Part shown: positions 8,637 through 16,956 of the stretch, piece after piece
Position numbering within the stretch: the stretch's first letter is position 1
Layout of the letters: each line of letters begins with the position of its first letter
NCBI RefSeq assembly: GCF_014489415.1
Contig: NZ_CP060822.1
Coordinates: forward strand, 1,684,311-1,748,310
DNA from: Cylindrospermopsis curvispora GIHE-G1
GTDB lineage: Bacteria; Cyanobacteriota; Cyanobacteriia; Cyanobacteriales; Nostocaceae
Length of the DNA: 64,000 bases
Direction: 5' to 3'
Made by a program: the position numbers and the translations under genes
The notes under the pieces: generated by a model
The model's input: only the letters and a program-made list of their open reading frames with translations
Database searches by the model: none
Told to the model about the DNA's origin: nothing

Positions 8637-9497
8637 GTGGAATTTAATCAACAACTTTTGAAACACTACTGGAAACGTCACTTAGAATCAGAACAACAAC
8701 AGCCACATTTACTCAGTTCTGTGCACGTTTTTGAAAGTTTACCATCAACAAATCAAACGGCGTGGCAATTGTTGAGTCAAGGGGAAAAACGGGGATGTGT
8801 AGTGATTGCCCAACAGCAAACTGCGGGAAAGGGACAGTGGGGAAGACAATGGTTATCTCCCCAAGGCGGATTATATATTTCCCTGGGCATACCTTTACAA
8901 CTGGAAGTTGCCAATGGGTATCAACTAACTTTAGCCAGTGCTTGGGGAATTGCATCCCAGTTAAAAAATTGTGGCGTGGAAGCAAGAATAAAGTGGCCAA
9001 ATGATTTAGTATTAAATCGTCGTAAACTGGGAGGCATTTTAACAGAAACTAAAGTTCAACGAGGACAAATTACCCAGGTGGTCATTGGCGTAGGTGTCAA
9101 CTGGAAAAATCCCGTGCCAGAAACCGGTATTAACCTACATTCTTGGCAAAACGAGAATTTGTGGCCAATTTCTGGACTGGAAATGCTTGCTGCTCAGGTT
9201 TTACTGGGAATACAGTCCGGTCTGGATTGTTTACAAGACGAAGGAATAAGCATTGTTGTGTCCCGTTATCTGGATTTACTTGTCAATTTGGGTGATCAAG
9301 TATGTGTCAATATCCCATTTTCAGGTGAAAATGAGAATAATTTAGTTGAAACTGGTGTTTTAGCTACCGTGGTCGGGGTTACACCCCAAGGTCATTTGCG
9401 CCTACAAACATCCGGTAATAGAGAGGAACTCATCCAAGGAGAAATTTCTCTTGAACCAGGTACAATCAGTTTGGGTTACACTCAATTCTCTGTTTAG
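8637..9497 (+). CDS. birA: Biotin--[acetyl-CoA-carboxylase] ligase (BirA catalytic domain only)
   Basis: This 286-residue enzyme makes biotinyl-AMP and transfers biotin to the carrier subunit of acetyl-CoA carboxylase. Visible motifs are [11 protein letters not shown], the adenylate/biotin-binding loop [16 protein letters not shown] (the GRGRxGR-type motif, here GKGQWGR), [17 protein letters not shown], and the C-terminal SH3-like domain. There is no N-terminal helix-turn-helix, so it is a class I ligase without repressor function, as usual in cyanobacteria. GTG at 8637 is chosen because AGGAAAG at 8625-8631 is well placed and the protein then begins at the conserved EFNQQLL. The frame is open upstream to GTG 8541. 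Confidence 0.92.
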   Translation: MEFNQQLLKHYWKRHLESEQQQPHLLSSVHVFESLPSTNQTAWQLLSQGEKRGCVVIAQQQTAGKGQWGRQWLSPQGGLYISLGIPLQLEVANGYQLTLASAWGIASQLKNCGVEARIKWPNDLVLNRRKLGGILTETKVQRGQITQVVIGVGVNWKNPVPETGINLHSWQNENLWPISGLEMLAAQVLLGIQSGLDCLQDEGISIVVSRYLDLLVNLGDQVCVNIPFSGENENNLVETGVLATVVGVTPQGHLRLQTSGNREELIQGEISLEPGTISLGYTQFSV

Positions 9498-9550
9498 TTG
9501 TTTTTAATCTGTCCATACTATTTTTAAACTTACCCACAAATAAGGAAAAA

Positions 9551-11209
9551 ATGCCCTATTCCCATAGATCTACTAAAAAGCAAAAACAGTATAATCAAGA
9601 CTTAACAGCCAAACGCTTTGCTTCTACAGTACCAGCTCAAACTTTATCCTGGTTGAGCAGTATTAGCCTACTAAGTGGGGGTTTTGTATTTGCCCAAACC
9701 GAATCGCCAGTAGATAATATTGTCTCTACAGTGGAAGTTTCTCAACCAACCACATTGGGAGATAAGGGGCAAAATGATCAGGGATCCCTACCCGTGGAAT
9801 CAAAGGTGACGGAATTGAAAACTGGTGTGCAAACCCAGGGGAAGAGTTCAGAAGTTAACTCAAATCTTGAAAGTGTTCCAACAGAGGGGAATTCTGAATC
9901 TAGGTCAGAAAGTTCTCCAACTTCAGTAATCCTGAAAGTTCCCGTACTTCCCGCCCTAAAGTCCCAACCTGAAACATTACCTAGTACTCAACCTATCCCA
10001 GAAACATCCACACTAGTAATTCCAGTGACTAGTCAACCCAATAATAGTGACAACGGGAATACAGGTAAGGACTATAATAGCACTCAAATTGATCCCACGG
10101 AATATAACGGAAATAGTACTGTTAAATATGATGCACCTAGTTCCGTGGAAATTACGGGAAGAACTCAAGATTGTAAAGCGGTAATCTCTCAGTCAGGGAA
10201 ATCTGTTGGCACTTGTGGTGGCAAAAATCCCACTAATTCATCAGTAGCGAACTCTACCCGAAAGTCAGCACCTACTTGGCTAAAGAAAAGTGCACCTGTG
10301 AACTTAGGTAAAAGCCCACTTAAAACAGTACCCGGTGAAAATGCACTGAGCACTAATAATAGCAGTCCCAGACCCCAAAGTCAGAAGTCTGAGGAAGTTG
10401 TCAATTCCTTAGCTGCTACTGTGAATAATTCCCAAAATTGGCATAGTCTAGGATCCAATTCCAGTAGTCGTCATACCAGCGGGGGGAAACAGGGTTATAT
10501 GGGAAGAATTTCCACAAAGACTAGCTATAATCGACCTCGCATACCTGACCCCAGAGAATTTTCCTCTGGCACAACGGTGACTCCAATTACTCCCAGTTTT
10601 GGCACTCTACCACCACCAATGATAGAAGGAAAGGTGGCACCCCGTCCCAGTAAGGTTGCCTATGATTTTGACCTGGCATCGGTTTTACCACAAGTCCCTT
10701 ATATTACTTCCTTTGCTGATAGTACTAATTCCGGTAGTATTTCCGGTGTTACATTTCCCTTATCCTTTGCAGCGCCTATTACCTCCCTATTTGGTTGGAG
10801 AACACATCCTATCACAGGCGATCGCCGTTTCCATGCTGGGATGGACATTGCCGCACCCACAGGAACACCAATTTTAGCAGCAGAGAAGGGACAAGTAGAA
10901 ATGGCTGATTGGATGGGTGGTTATGGTTTAGCAGTAACCATTAATCATAACCACAGACAACAAACCCTTTACGGTCACATGTCAGAAATTTTAGTCCGTC
11001 CTGGACAATGGGTAGAGCCAGGAATGATCATCGGTCGTGTGGGTAGCACGGGCAACTCCACAGGTCCCCACCTTCATTTTGAGGTTCGTCACCTGACTGC
11101 CAATGGCTGGGTTGCTGTGGATCCTAGCATGCAGTTACAGGCCGGAATGAATAGTCTTTATAGTAGAGTTGCCTACAACTACAAATCCCAAAGCAAACAA
11201 CTACGATAA
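9551..11209 (+). CDS. Secreted M23-family (LytM/NlpD-type) metallopeptidase
   Basis: This 552-residue protein has three parts. An N-terminal hydrophobic segment (residues ~33-50, ending AQT) acts as a signal peptide or anchor. A long low-complexity region rich in Ser, Thr, Pro and Asn (about 50-380) probably spans periplasm or peptidoglycan. The C-terminal M23 domain carries the zinc ligands FHAGMD (~427) and HLHFEV, with YGHMSE between. The domain begins with the usual SLFGWRTHPITG. M23 enzymes cut peptidoglycan cross-bridges, or act as LytM-type activators when degenerate. Here the ligands are present, so it is likely active. It is convergent with ribE, 24 bp apart, and its role in filament septum or envelope remodelling is inference. 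Confidence 0.88.
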   Translation: MPYSHRSTKKQKQYNQDLTAKRFASTVPAQTLSWLSSISLLSGGFVFAQTESPVDNIVSTVEVSQPTTLGDKGQNDQGSLPVESKVTELKTGVQTQGKSSEVNSNLESVPTEGNSESRSESSPTSVILKVPVLPALKSQPETLPSTQPIPETSTLVIPVTSQPNNSDNGNTGKDYNSTQIDPTEYNGNSTVKYDAPSSVEITGRTQDCKAVISQSGKSVGTCGGKNPTNSSVANSTRKSAPTWLKKSAPVNLGKSPLKTVPGENALSTNNSSPRPQSQKSEEVVNSLAATVNNSQNWHSLGSNSSSRHTSGGKQGYMGRISTKTSYNRPRIPDPREFSSGTTVTPITPSFGTLPPPMIEGKVAPRPSKVAYDFDLASVLPQVPYITSFADSTNSGSISGVTFPLSFAAPITSLFGWRTHPITGDRRFHAGMDIAAPTGTPILAAEKGQVEMADWMGGYGLAVTINHNHRQQTLYGHMSEILVRPGQWVEPGMIIGRVGSTGNSTGPHLHFEVRHLTANGWVAVDPSMQLQAGMNSLYSRVAYNYKSQSKQLR

Positions 11210-11233
11210 AGCTGTTTCCATAATGGCATAAGC

Positions 11234-11908
11234 CTAGACGTAACCATTTTCCATTAAAAACGCTGGTGTGATTTCCTCTGGAGCTTGATGTTCTTGGTAT
11301 GACATAGAAAGGAATTTTTCTACGTATTTACCGAGAATATCTGCTTCCAGATTCACCCAACTGCCAGGGACTAAACAGTTAAGATTAGTTTCTGAGTATG
11401 TGACTGGAATTACGGCCACAGTGAACTGGTAGTGTTCAGGTTGATATCTGGCCACCGTGAGACTAATGCCATTAATGGCGATGCTACCTTTGGGAACAAT
11501 ATAGCGAGCTATGTCAGGTGGTGCAATAAAGGTCATTTCCCAAGAGCTGGCCGTTTGTGCTGAGGAAACTAACTCACCAATTCCATCCACATGACCCATA
11601 ACAAAGTGACCCCCTACTTTACCCCCCACGCGCAGGGAGGTTTCTAAATTCACATATCTACTCTGAACCTCCTTCGTGCCTAAAGTTGTTCGCTGTAGGG
11701 TTTCTGGTGAAGCAGTAGCGATAAAGCCTTCTTGGAGAAGTTCTTCTACTGTTAGACATACACCATCTACGGATACACTATCACCATAACTTAAATCTTT
11801 GATAATTGTACTTGTAGGACTTGTTAACGGATGAATAAGTGTAATCTGCCATAAATTTCCTGATAAAGGTTTAATCCTACCTAATCCTTGAATCAAGCCT
11901 GTAAACAT
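11234..11908 (-). CDS. ribE: Riboflavin synthase alpha subunit
   Basis: This 224-residue protein begins with the family signature MFTGLIQGLG and contains two tandem lumazine-binding domains of about 95 residues each. The first has YGDSVSVDGVCLTV and the second has KGSIAINGISLTV, the paired substrate-binding repeats. It catalyses the dismutation of 6,7-dimethyl-8-ribityllumazine to riboflavin. A GGHFVMGHVDG motif marks the domain boundary. The length matches the usual 200-220 residues plus a short C-terminal tail. It is monocistronic on the minus strand, tail to tail with the M23 peptidase gene. No FMN riboswitch was recognised upstream. Confidence 0.93.
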   Translation of the reverse strand: MFTGLIQGLGRIKPLSGNLWQITLIHPLTSPTSTIIKDLSYGDSVSVDGVCLTVEELLQEGFIATASPETLQRTTLGTKEVQSRYVNLETSLRVGGKVGGHFVMGHVDGIGELVSSAQTASSWEMTFIAPPDIARYIVPKGSIAINGISLTVARYQPEHYQFTVAVIPVTYSETNLNCLVPGSWVNLEADILGKYVEKFLSMSYQEHQAPEEITPAFLMENGYV

Positions 11909-12308
11909 AATTAACCTGCCAAATTAACTCTAATTGTGTCACAATCTGCGGCTTTGAGGAAAAAAAAGCAATAATTGCCCATAAAAATCTTCAAAACTTC
12001 TCCAATCTTCCACACACTTCCAGACAATTGATAAAATTTTCCCAACCGATTAAAATTCACACATTCCCATCAATCTCAAGGCATACTTGATTAAGATAAT
12101 AATTGTGGAGGAGCATAATTTGGCCTAGGTCATTAGGAACAATAAAGTCTAGATAAAGTCCAGATGGTCTGGGTTTTATCCAGCAGTCTAATACAAGTCA
12201 TTATAGAGAAGAAAAACCTTATGTTTGCTTCTGTCTCACATAACTGGCTCAAGGGCAATTTCTACCACGTAGCACTCACGCTAGACAAGGATTTTAGAGG
12301 GTTAGCCA
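11909..12308. other. Divergent intergenic region between ribE and the DUF151 gene
   Basis: About 400 bp of AT-rich sequence separate two divergent genes and must hold both promoters. I see no RNA gene or riboswitch. On the plus strand a 31-codon open frame (ATG 12221, TGA 12314-12316) starts after GAGAAG at 12205-12210 and overlaps the next gene's start. It could be a coupled leader peptide but has no recognisable homology. Confidence 0.4.
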
Positions 12309-12806
12309 ATGATTGAAATGAGAGTCGCTGGTATAGCATTAGATGCCATAACCCGCAGCCCGATCGTACTCCTGAAAGATAGTTCAGATCGTCGAGCTTT
12401 ACCAATCTACATTGGTCAAGAGCAAGCTAGAGCTATCATGGGTGCTATGGAGCATCAAAAACCACCCAGACCTTTAACTCATGACCTCATGGTCAATATT
12501 TTGGAAGTGTGGGATATGACCCTAGAAAAGGTCATTATTCATTCTTTACAAAAGGATACTTTCTATGCAGCTTTAATTGTTCAGCAAGGTGATGTGAAAA
12601 AGGAGATTGATTCTCGTCCTAGTGATGCGATCGCCATTGCTTTACGTACCAATTCGCCTATTTGGGTGATGGAAGAAGTGGTGGCGGATGCTTCTATTCC
12701 TGTAAACCGTGATGCTGATGAAGCTGAACAACAAGCGTTTCGGGAATTTGTTTCCAATCTTCGTCCGGAGGATTTAATTAAACGATTTGGCAACAGTGAT
12801 GGTTAA
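12309..12806 (+). CDS. DUF151 bifunctional nuclease family protein
   Basis: This 165-residue protein matches the DUF151/BFN family: an N-terminal MIEMRVAGIALDA strand, LPIYIGQEQARAI, the MEHQKPPRPLTHDLM block (the conserved RPLTHDL), and SRPSDAIAIALRTN. Plant and bacterial members have been described as having DNase/RNase activity, although their cellular role is not settled. The C-terminal ~35 residues are acidic and helical. The length is normal. A second ATG at 12318 is an alternative start. It stands alone, 76 bp ahead of the aldo/keto reductase gene and co-oriented with it, so some read-through is possible. Confidence 0.88.
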   Translation: MIEMRVAGIALDAITRSPIVLLKDSSDRRALPIYIGQEQARAIMGAMEHQKPPRPLTHDLMVNILEVWDMTLEKVIIHSLQKDTFYAALIVQQGDVKKEIDSRPSDAIAIALRTNSPIWVMEEVVADASIPVNRDADEAEQQAFREFVSNLRPEDLIKRFGNSDG

Positions 12807-12882
12807 GGTGCTCACTGACCATTTTTGATCATGCTTCTTCTACAGCCATTTCTATAGTGGAACTACTCTCTAAATTTAGGTC

Positions 12883-14013
12883 ATGAAATACCGTCGTTTT
12901 GGTAAAACTAATTTAGAATTATCCGTGTTTTCCCTGGGGACAATGCGGTGTATAACTGATGTGGAAATTTTCCATCACACTATAGAAAAGGCTTTAGAAT
13001 GGGGAATAAATCATTTAGAGACTGCTAGGGGTTACGGTAAAAGTGAGGAGTATTTAGGTACGGCTATTAAAACAGGTTTATCAGTACCCCGAGGTCAATT
13101 TTATATTACGACTAAAATCCCTCCTTGTGCAGATAACAGCACTATGGAGCGACATATTGATGAGTCTTTACAGAAACTAAATGTTGATTATTTAGATGCT
13201 TTGGGTATTCATGGCTTGAATACAGAGCAGCATTGGCAATGGGTAAAGTCTAATAATGGCTGTATGAAAGCTATACAAAGAGCAATAGACGATGGTAGAA
13301 TTAAACATGTTGGTTTTTCTACCCATGGTAGTTTAAAGATTATTTTGGATGCCATTAATACAGATTATTTTGAGTTTGTGAATTTGCATTATTATTATTT
13401 TTTCCAGCGCAATAATTTAGCAGTTGCAGCAGCAAAAGAAAAAGATATGGGTGTATTTATTATTTCTCCTGCAGATAAGGGTGGGAGACTGTATACACCA
13501 TCGGATAAATTAAAGGAACTGTGTCAACCCTTCACCCCTCTGGAATTGAATTATCGGTTTTTGTTGAGTGATTCGCGAATTACCACCCTAAGTGTAGGTG
13601 CTGCAAATCCAGAGGAATTAACTGTACCCTTAGCAGTTTCTGATAATATTAGTAATTTAACACCAGCAGAAGTCAAAGTTTTTAAAAACTTAGAAAATTA
13701 CCAGACTCAAATTTTGGGAACTGATAAATGCAGTCAGTGTTATGATTGTTTACCCTGTCCGGAAAATATCAACATCCCCGAGATTTTAAGGTTACGAAAT
13801 CTAACAGTTGCCTACAATATGATTGATTATGGCAAATATCGTTATGGAATGCTAGAAAATGCTGGTCATTGGTTTCCTGGTATGAAGGGAAACCGATGTA
13901 CAGACTGTGGTGATTGCTTACCCAAATGTCCCGAGAATTTAGATATTCCCCATTTATTGCAGAATGCCCATGAAACATTAAATGGCAAAGCTAGCAGAAG
14001 ATTATGGGATTAA
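12883..14013 (+). CDS. Aldo/keto reductase with C-terminal 4Fe-4S ferredoxin domain
   Basis: This 376-residue protein combines an aldo/keto-reductase barrel with a ferredoxin-like tail. The barrel begins MKYRRFGKTNLELSVFSLGT and shows HLETARGYGKSEEYLG (catalytic Asp/Tyr region), an IKHVGFSTHG strand, and the C-terminal barrel segment. The tail carries two cysteine clusters, CSQCYDCLPC (near 285) and CTDCGDCLPKC (near 345), each suitable for a 4Fe-4S cluster. This is a recognised family of predicted oxidoreductases (COG1453-like) common in cyanobacteria. The physiological substrate is unknown. The Fe-S clusters imply electron exchange with ferredoxin-type partners. The gene is apparently intact. 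Confidence 0.88.
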   Translation: MKYRRFGKTNLELSVFSLGTMRCITDVEIFHHTIEKALEWGINHLETARGYGKSEEYLGTAIKTGLSVPRGQFYITTKIPPCADNSTMERHIDESLQKLNVDYLDALGIHGLNTEQHWQWVKSNNGCMKAIQRAIDDGRIKHVGFSTHGSLKIILDAINTDYFEFVNLHYYYFFQRNNLAVAAAKEKDMGVFIISPADKGGRLYTPSDKLKELCQPFTPLELNYRFLLSDSRITTLSVGAANPEELTVPLAVSDNISNLTPAEVKVFKNLENYQTQILGTDKCSQCYDCLPCPENINIPEILRLRNLTVAYNMIDYGKYRYGMLENAGHWFPGMKGNRCTDCGDCLPKCPENLDIPHLLQNAHETLNGKASRRLWD

Positions 14014-14223
14014 ACCATCCACATGTTACACTCCACATGTCCTAACAGGAAGGTGCAAATCTTGTACTAAGTTTATTAATACAATATAGCACTTCTTGCT
14101 CAATGTACCTAAAAACTCACTACAGCAGCCATGTATTAAGATATGATTACGAAATATTATTTTAACCTTAAAGTAAGATATGGTTAAGAATTATTATTTT
14201 AAGCCAAAGAGGTTATAAAAACT

Positions 14224-14607
14224 ATGAAACTAAGAGCGCTTTTCACAGCTTTGACTGTAGCAGGTTTGGTTATTCCTAGCGTACTAAGTGACACATCAAA
14301 AGTTTTAGCTGAAAAAATTTCTCAGGTATCAGAAAATACTGGGGACATTACTTTTTCGTTGCAAAATAAAACACGTGTAAACATGACAGAATTTTATGCT
14401 TCTCCTAGTGGGGTGAAAAATTGGGAAAACGATATCTTGGGTGATGATGTTTTGCAATCTGGAAAGGCAATAGAAATTAATATCAATGATGAGCGCACAA
14501 CTTGTATCTATGACTTTCAAGCCAAATTTGCTGATGGTGATGTTGTGAAAAAATATGATATCAATATTTGCAAATTGTCAGGTGGTAGTTACGAATTCTA
14601 TGATTAG
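14224..14607 (+). CDS. Small secreted protein of unknown function
   Basis: This 127-residue protein has a clear Sec signal peptide (MKLRALFTALTVAGLVIPSV, cleavage probably near residue 30 after VLA). The mature domain has SLQNKTRVNMTEFYASPSG, then NWENDILGDDVL, and RTTCIYDFQAKFADGD with paired cysteines (CIYDF and INICKL). Similar small periplasmic proteins with the pattern FYxSPSG...NWGxDxLG...CxYDxxxxFxDG are widespread in cyanobacteria and proteobacteria, with no assigned function that I know of. The two cysteines may form a disulfide. It is preceded by ~200 bp of AT-rich sequence likely to hold its own promoter. Confidence 0.7.
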   Translation: MKLRALFTALTVAGLVIPSVLSDTSKVLAEKISQVSENTGDITFSLQNKTRVNMTEFYASPSGVKNWENDILGDDVLQSGKAIEININDERTTCIYDFQAKFADGDVVKKYDINICKLSGGSYEFYD

Positions 14608-14728
14608 GTTTAGGTTGAACGCCAAACCCACGGATGCTCCATCTAAAACTATACGGCAAATTAAACTTAGACCAGTATAGCTACGGTGATCGCACTCTCA
14701 AATTACACAATCCAATAAATGCGATCGC

Positions 14729-15160
14729 TTAACACGCGTACTTGATTTTCTGTATTGGCAACTCCACCACTGCACCTTGCCCAAAAAAATGTTGACTGGC
14801 CAAATTTGCAAAAATGGGAATGGTAAATACGGTAATTAAACTACTTAAAGCTGTCAGTGTGACGCTTAAAGCTACATCACCCATTGCCAAAAATGTCACC
14901 AAATTTGAGGAAACTCCCCCCGGACATAAGGCCAAAATCATCAAACCTGTAGCGATCGCAGGTTGCATGGGTACAAGCTTTGCGATCGCCAATCCAATGA
15001 GGGGCAGTATGAACAACTGACTGATTAACCCAATTGCCACGGCCTTTGGGTATTTACCCACTCGCTGAAAGTCCTCTGGCACAAGGGACAACCCCATACC
15101 AAGCATCATTGTGCCTAAGGCGATAGGTAAGATCAGGGATGTAAAGATATTGGATTCCAT
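14729..15160 (-). pseudogene. Truncated bile acid:sodium symporter (BASS) family protein
   Basis: This 143-codon frame corresponds to roughly the N-terminal half of a BASS-family transporter: ALGTMMLGMGLSLVPEDFQR, then LCPGGVSSNLVTFLAMGDVALSVT, the conserved sodium-site region. Full-length members have about 290-330 residues and ten helices. This frame stops after about four or five helices, just past the FANLASQHFFGQG segment. Nothing resembling the second half is found between here and the next gene. I read it as a deletion relic, and it lies beside another truncated gene (15173-15376). A functional half-transporter is unlikely. Confidence 0.7.
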
Positions 15161-15172
15161 TGATTAAGGTTT

Positions 15173-15376
15173 TTAAAAACTGTTAACTGCTAGCAACCTC
15201 TCCACAATGCTATTAGTATCATCATCTTGACGCACTTTATTAATATAACCAGAAAGTAATGACAACCCACCAACCAAATTACCTTCTCCGCTTTTAGCCT
15301 CCGCTAAAAAGTCGCCGTGCATATCATTGGAATGCAAAATCGTAAACTTTTTGAGTTTTTCTGTAATTTGAGTCAT
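15173..15376 (-). pseudogene. N-terminal fragment of a 5'-nucleotidase/metallophosphatase
   Basis: This 67-codon frame begins MTQITEKLKKFTILHSNDMH and contains the first metal-binding motif of the 5'-nucleotidase (UshA-like) metallophosphatase family, ILHSNDMHGDF, then LVGGLSLLSGYINKVR. Family similarity ends at about residue 50, where the remaining residues look random before the stop. Complete enzymes run to more than 500 residues, so over 90 percent is gone. It adjoins the truncated BASS symporter, only 12 bp apart, which suggests a single deletion fused the remains of two formerly separate genes. Confidence 0.7.
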
Positions 15377-15533
15377 TATTTCCCTCAGTATTTTTCCTCA
15401 ATGAACGGTATTATTGTAATCAAAAATATTTATCTGAAGAAATAAAGTTGACAAAAATTAACCTAACCTGACCCGATTCCTCATTCCGCACCCTCAACTT
15501 CTTCGTTGACAAGTTCTCCTGATCTTACCCATA

Positions 15534-15566
15534 AAAAAAGCCCCTCACCAGGTGAGGAGCTTTTCA
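15534..15566 (-). terminator. Rho-independent terminator of psbA copy 1
   Basis: On the minus strand a GC-rich stem (CTCCTCACC pairing with GGTGAGGGG) is followed by a run of T residues. It lies 18-50 bp beyond the psbA stop. A near-identical hairpin follows the second psbA at 18647-18679. Confidence 0.85.
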
Positions 15567-15583
15567 TTTACCAGTATTGGTTA

Positions 15584-16666
15584 TTAACCGTTGATTGCGG
15601 GGGCGGTTAATGCTACAGGAGCTACTTCACCAGCAGCTAGGTCTAAGGGGAAGTTGTGCGCATTGCGCTCGTGCATTACTTCCATACCTAGGTTAGCGCG
15701 GTTGATTACGTCAGCCCATGTACCGATTACACGACCTTGAGAATCAATGATGGATTGGTTGAAGTTAAATCCATTCAGGTTGAATGCCATGGTGCTTACA
15801 CCCAGTGCTGTAAACCAGATTCCTACTACTGGCCATGCTGCCAAGAAGAAGTGTAGTGAACGGCTGTTGTTGAATGAAGCATATTGGAATATTAAGCGAC
15901 CGAAGTAACCGTGTGCTGCTACGATGTTGTAGGTTTCTTCCTCTTGTCCAAACTTGTAACCGTAGTTCTGAGATTCGGTTTCAGTTGTTTCTCTTACTAA
16001 GGAGGATGTTACCAAGGAACCGTGCATAGCGCTGAACAAGCTACCACCGAATACACCTGCTACTCCTAGCATGTGGAAGGGGTGCATGAGAATGTTATGC
16101 TCTGCTTGGAACACAATCATGAAGTTGAAGGTTCCAGAGATACCTAAAGGCATACCATCAGAGAATGAACCTTGTCCGATGGGGTAGATTAAGAATACTG
16201 CGGTAGCTGCTGCCAAAGGAGCAGAGAATGCTACGCAAATCCAAGGGCGCATGCCTAAACGGAAGGACAATTCCCATTCACGACCTAGGTAGCAAGCTAC
16301 ACCAATCAAGAAGTGGAAAATTACTAGTTGGTAAGGACCACCGTTGTATAACCATTCGTCTAAGGATGCAGCTTCCCAAATGGGGTAGAAGTGCAAACCA
16401 ATAGCGTTGGAGGAGGGAACCACAGCACCGGAGATGATGTTGTTACCGTACATCAAGGAACCAGCTACGGGTTCGCGAATACCGTCGATGTCCACGGGAG
16501 GAGCAGCAATAAAAGCAATGATGAAGCAAGTGGTAGCTGCGAGAAGGGTGGGGATCATTAACACGCCGAACCAACCAATATAAAGGCGGTTGTTGGTGCT
16601 GGTGATAAATTCACAGAAGCGATCCCATACGTTAGCGCTTTGGCGCTGTTGAATGGCAGTGGTCAT
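15584..16666 (-). CDS. psbA: Photosystem II D1 protein (PsbA), copy 1
   Basis: This 360-residue D1 protein has five transmembrane helices and carries the redox and Mn ligands of photosystem II. Residue 130 is Glu (YLGREWELS), the form associated with high-light D1 isoforms, instead of Gln130. The C-terminus [18 protein letters not shown] includes the Mn4CaO5 ligands His332, Glu333, His337, Asp342 and Ala344, followed by a cleavable 16-residue extension. It is transcribed leftward from a promoter at 16735-16763. Its protein is identical to copy 2 (18698-19780) except for Ser10 in place of Thr10. D1 turns over rapidly in light, and multiple psbA copies are usual in cyanobacteria. Confidence 0.97.
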   Translation of the reverse strand: MTTAIQQRQSANVWDRFCEFITSTNNRLYIGWFGVLMIPTLLAATTCFIIAFIAAPPVDIDGIREPVAGSLMYGNNIISGAVVPSSNAIGLHFYPIWEAASLDEWLYNGGPYQLVIFHFLIGVACYLGREWELSFRLGMRPWICVAFSAPLAAATAVFLIYPIGQGSFSDGMPLGISGTFNFMIVFQAEHNILMHPFHMLGVAGVFGGSLFSAMHGSLVTSSLVRETTETESQNYGYKFGQEEETYNIVAAHGYFGRLIFQYASFNNSRSLHFFLAAWPVVGIWFTALGVSTMAFNLNGFNFNQSIIDSQGRVIGTWADVINRANLGMEVMHERNAHNFPLDLAAGEVAPVALTAPAING

Positions 16667-16734
16667 GGTTTTATAATTGCGGTTTTACGAGAGATTTATG
16701 TATGTTCCGGTAGGTGTTTCTACCTTATGAACTT

Positions 16735-16763
16735 ATATTAAGACAGATGTTTAGTTTTGTAAA
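16735..16763 (-). promoter_or_regulatory. Sigma70-type promoter of psbA copy 1
   Basis: On the minus strand a -35 box TTTACA (16758-16763) and a -10 box TAATAT (16735-16740) are separated by exactly 17 bp, giving a 5' leader of about 60 bases. The same boxes and spacing occur before psbA copy 2, inside a ~200-bp upstream block conserved between the copies. Confidence 0.7.
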
Positions 16764-16876
16764 GGGGTTTTTACAAAATTTTTAATAATTTTGCCAATTA
16801 GGGATTTTGCCATAAATGGTGGGGGTTTTCGCCTCCTGGAGGTATTTTATATGTATATAGACGAGTTTTTAAGTTT

Positions 16877-16907
16877 GTAGGTTGGGTTGACGCTAGGAAA
16901 CCCAACA
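16877..16907 (+). repeat. Dispersed inverted-repeat element, copy A
   Basis: A small hairpin: GTTGGGTT at 16881-16888 pairs with AACCCAAC at 16899-16906. The same element occurs at 18583-18610 in the same orientation and at 20362-20386 inverted. Copies A and B bracket the ATPase gene between the psbA copies. Confidence 0.6.
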
Positions 16908-16956
16908 TTAATGATTTAAACAACAATGGCGATCTCGCATACCCAGTGCTTCGCGA

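Noticed and set aside
8403-8681. 92-residue minus-strand protein containing PetN
   Set aside because: Only the last 28 residues are conserved; the upstream part overlaps the birA start region and is not protein-like.
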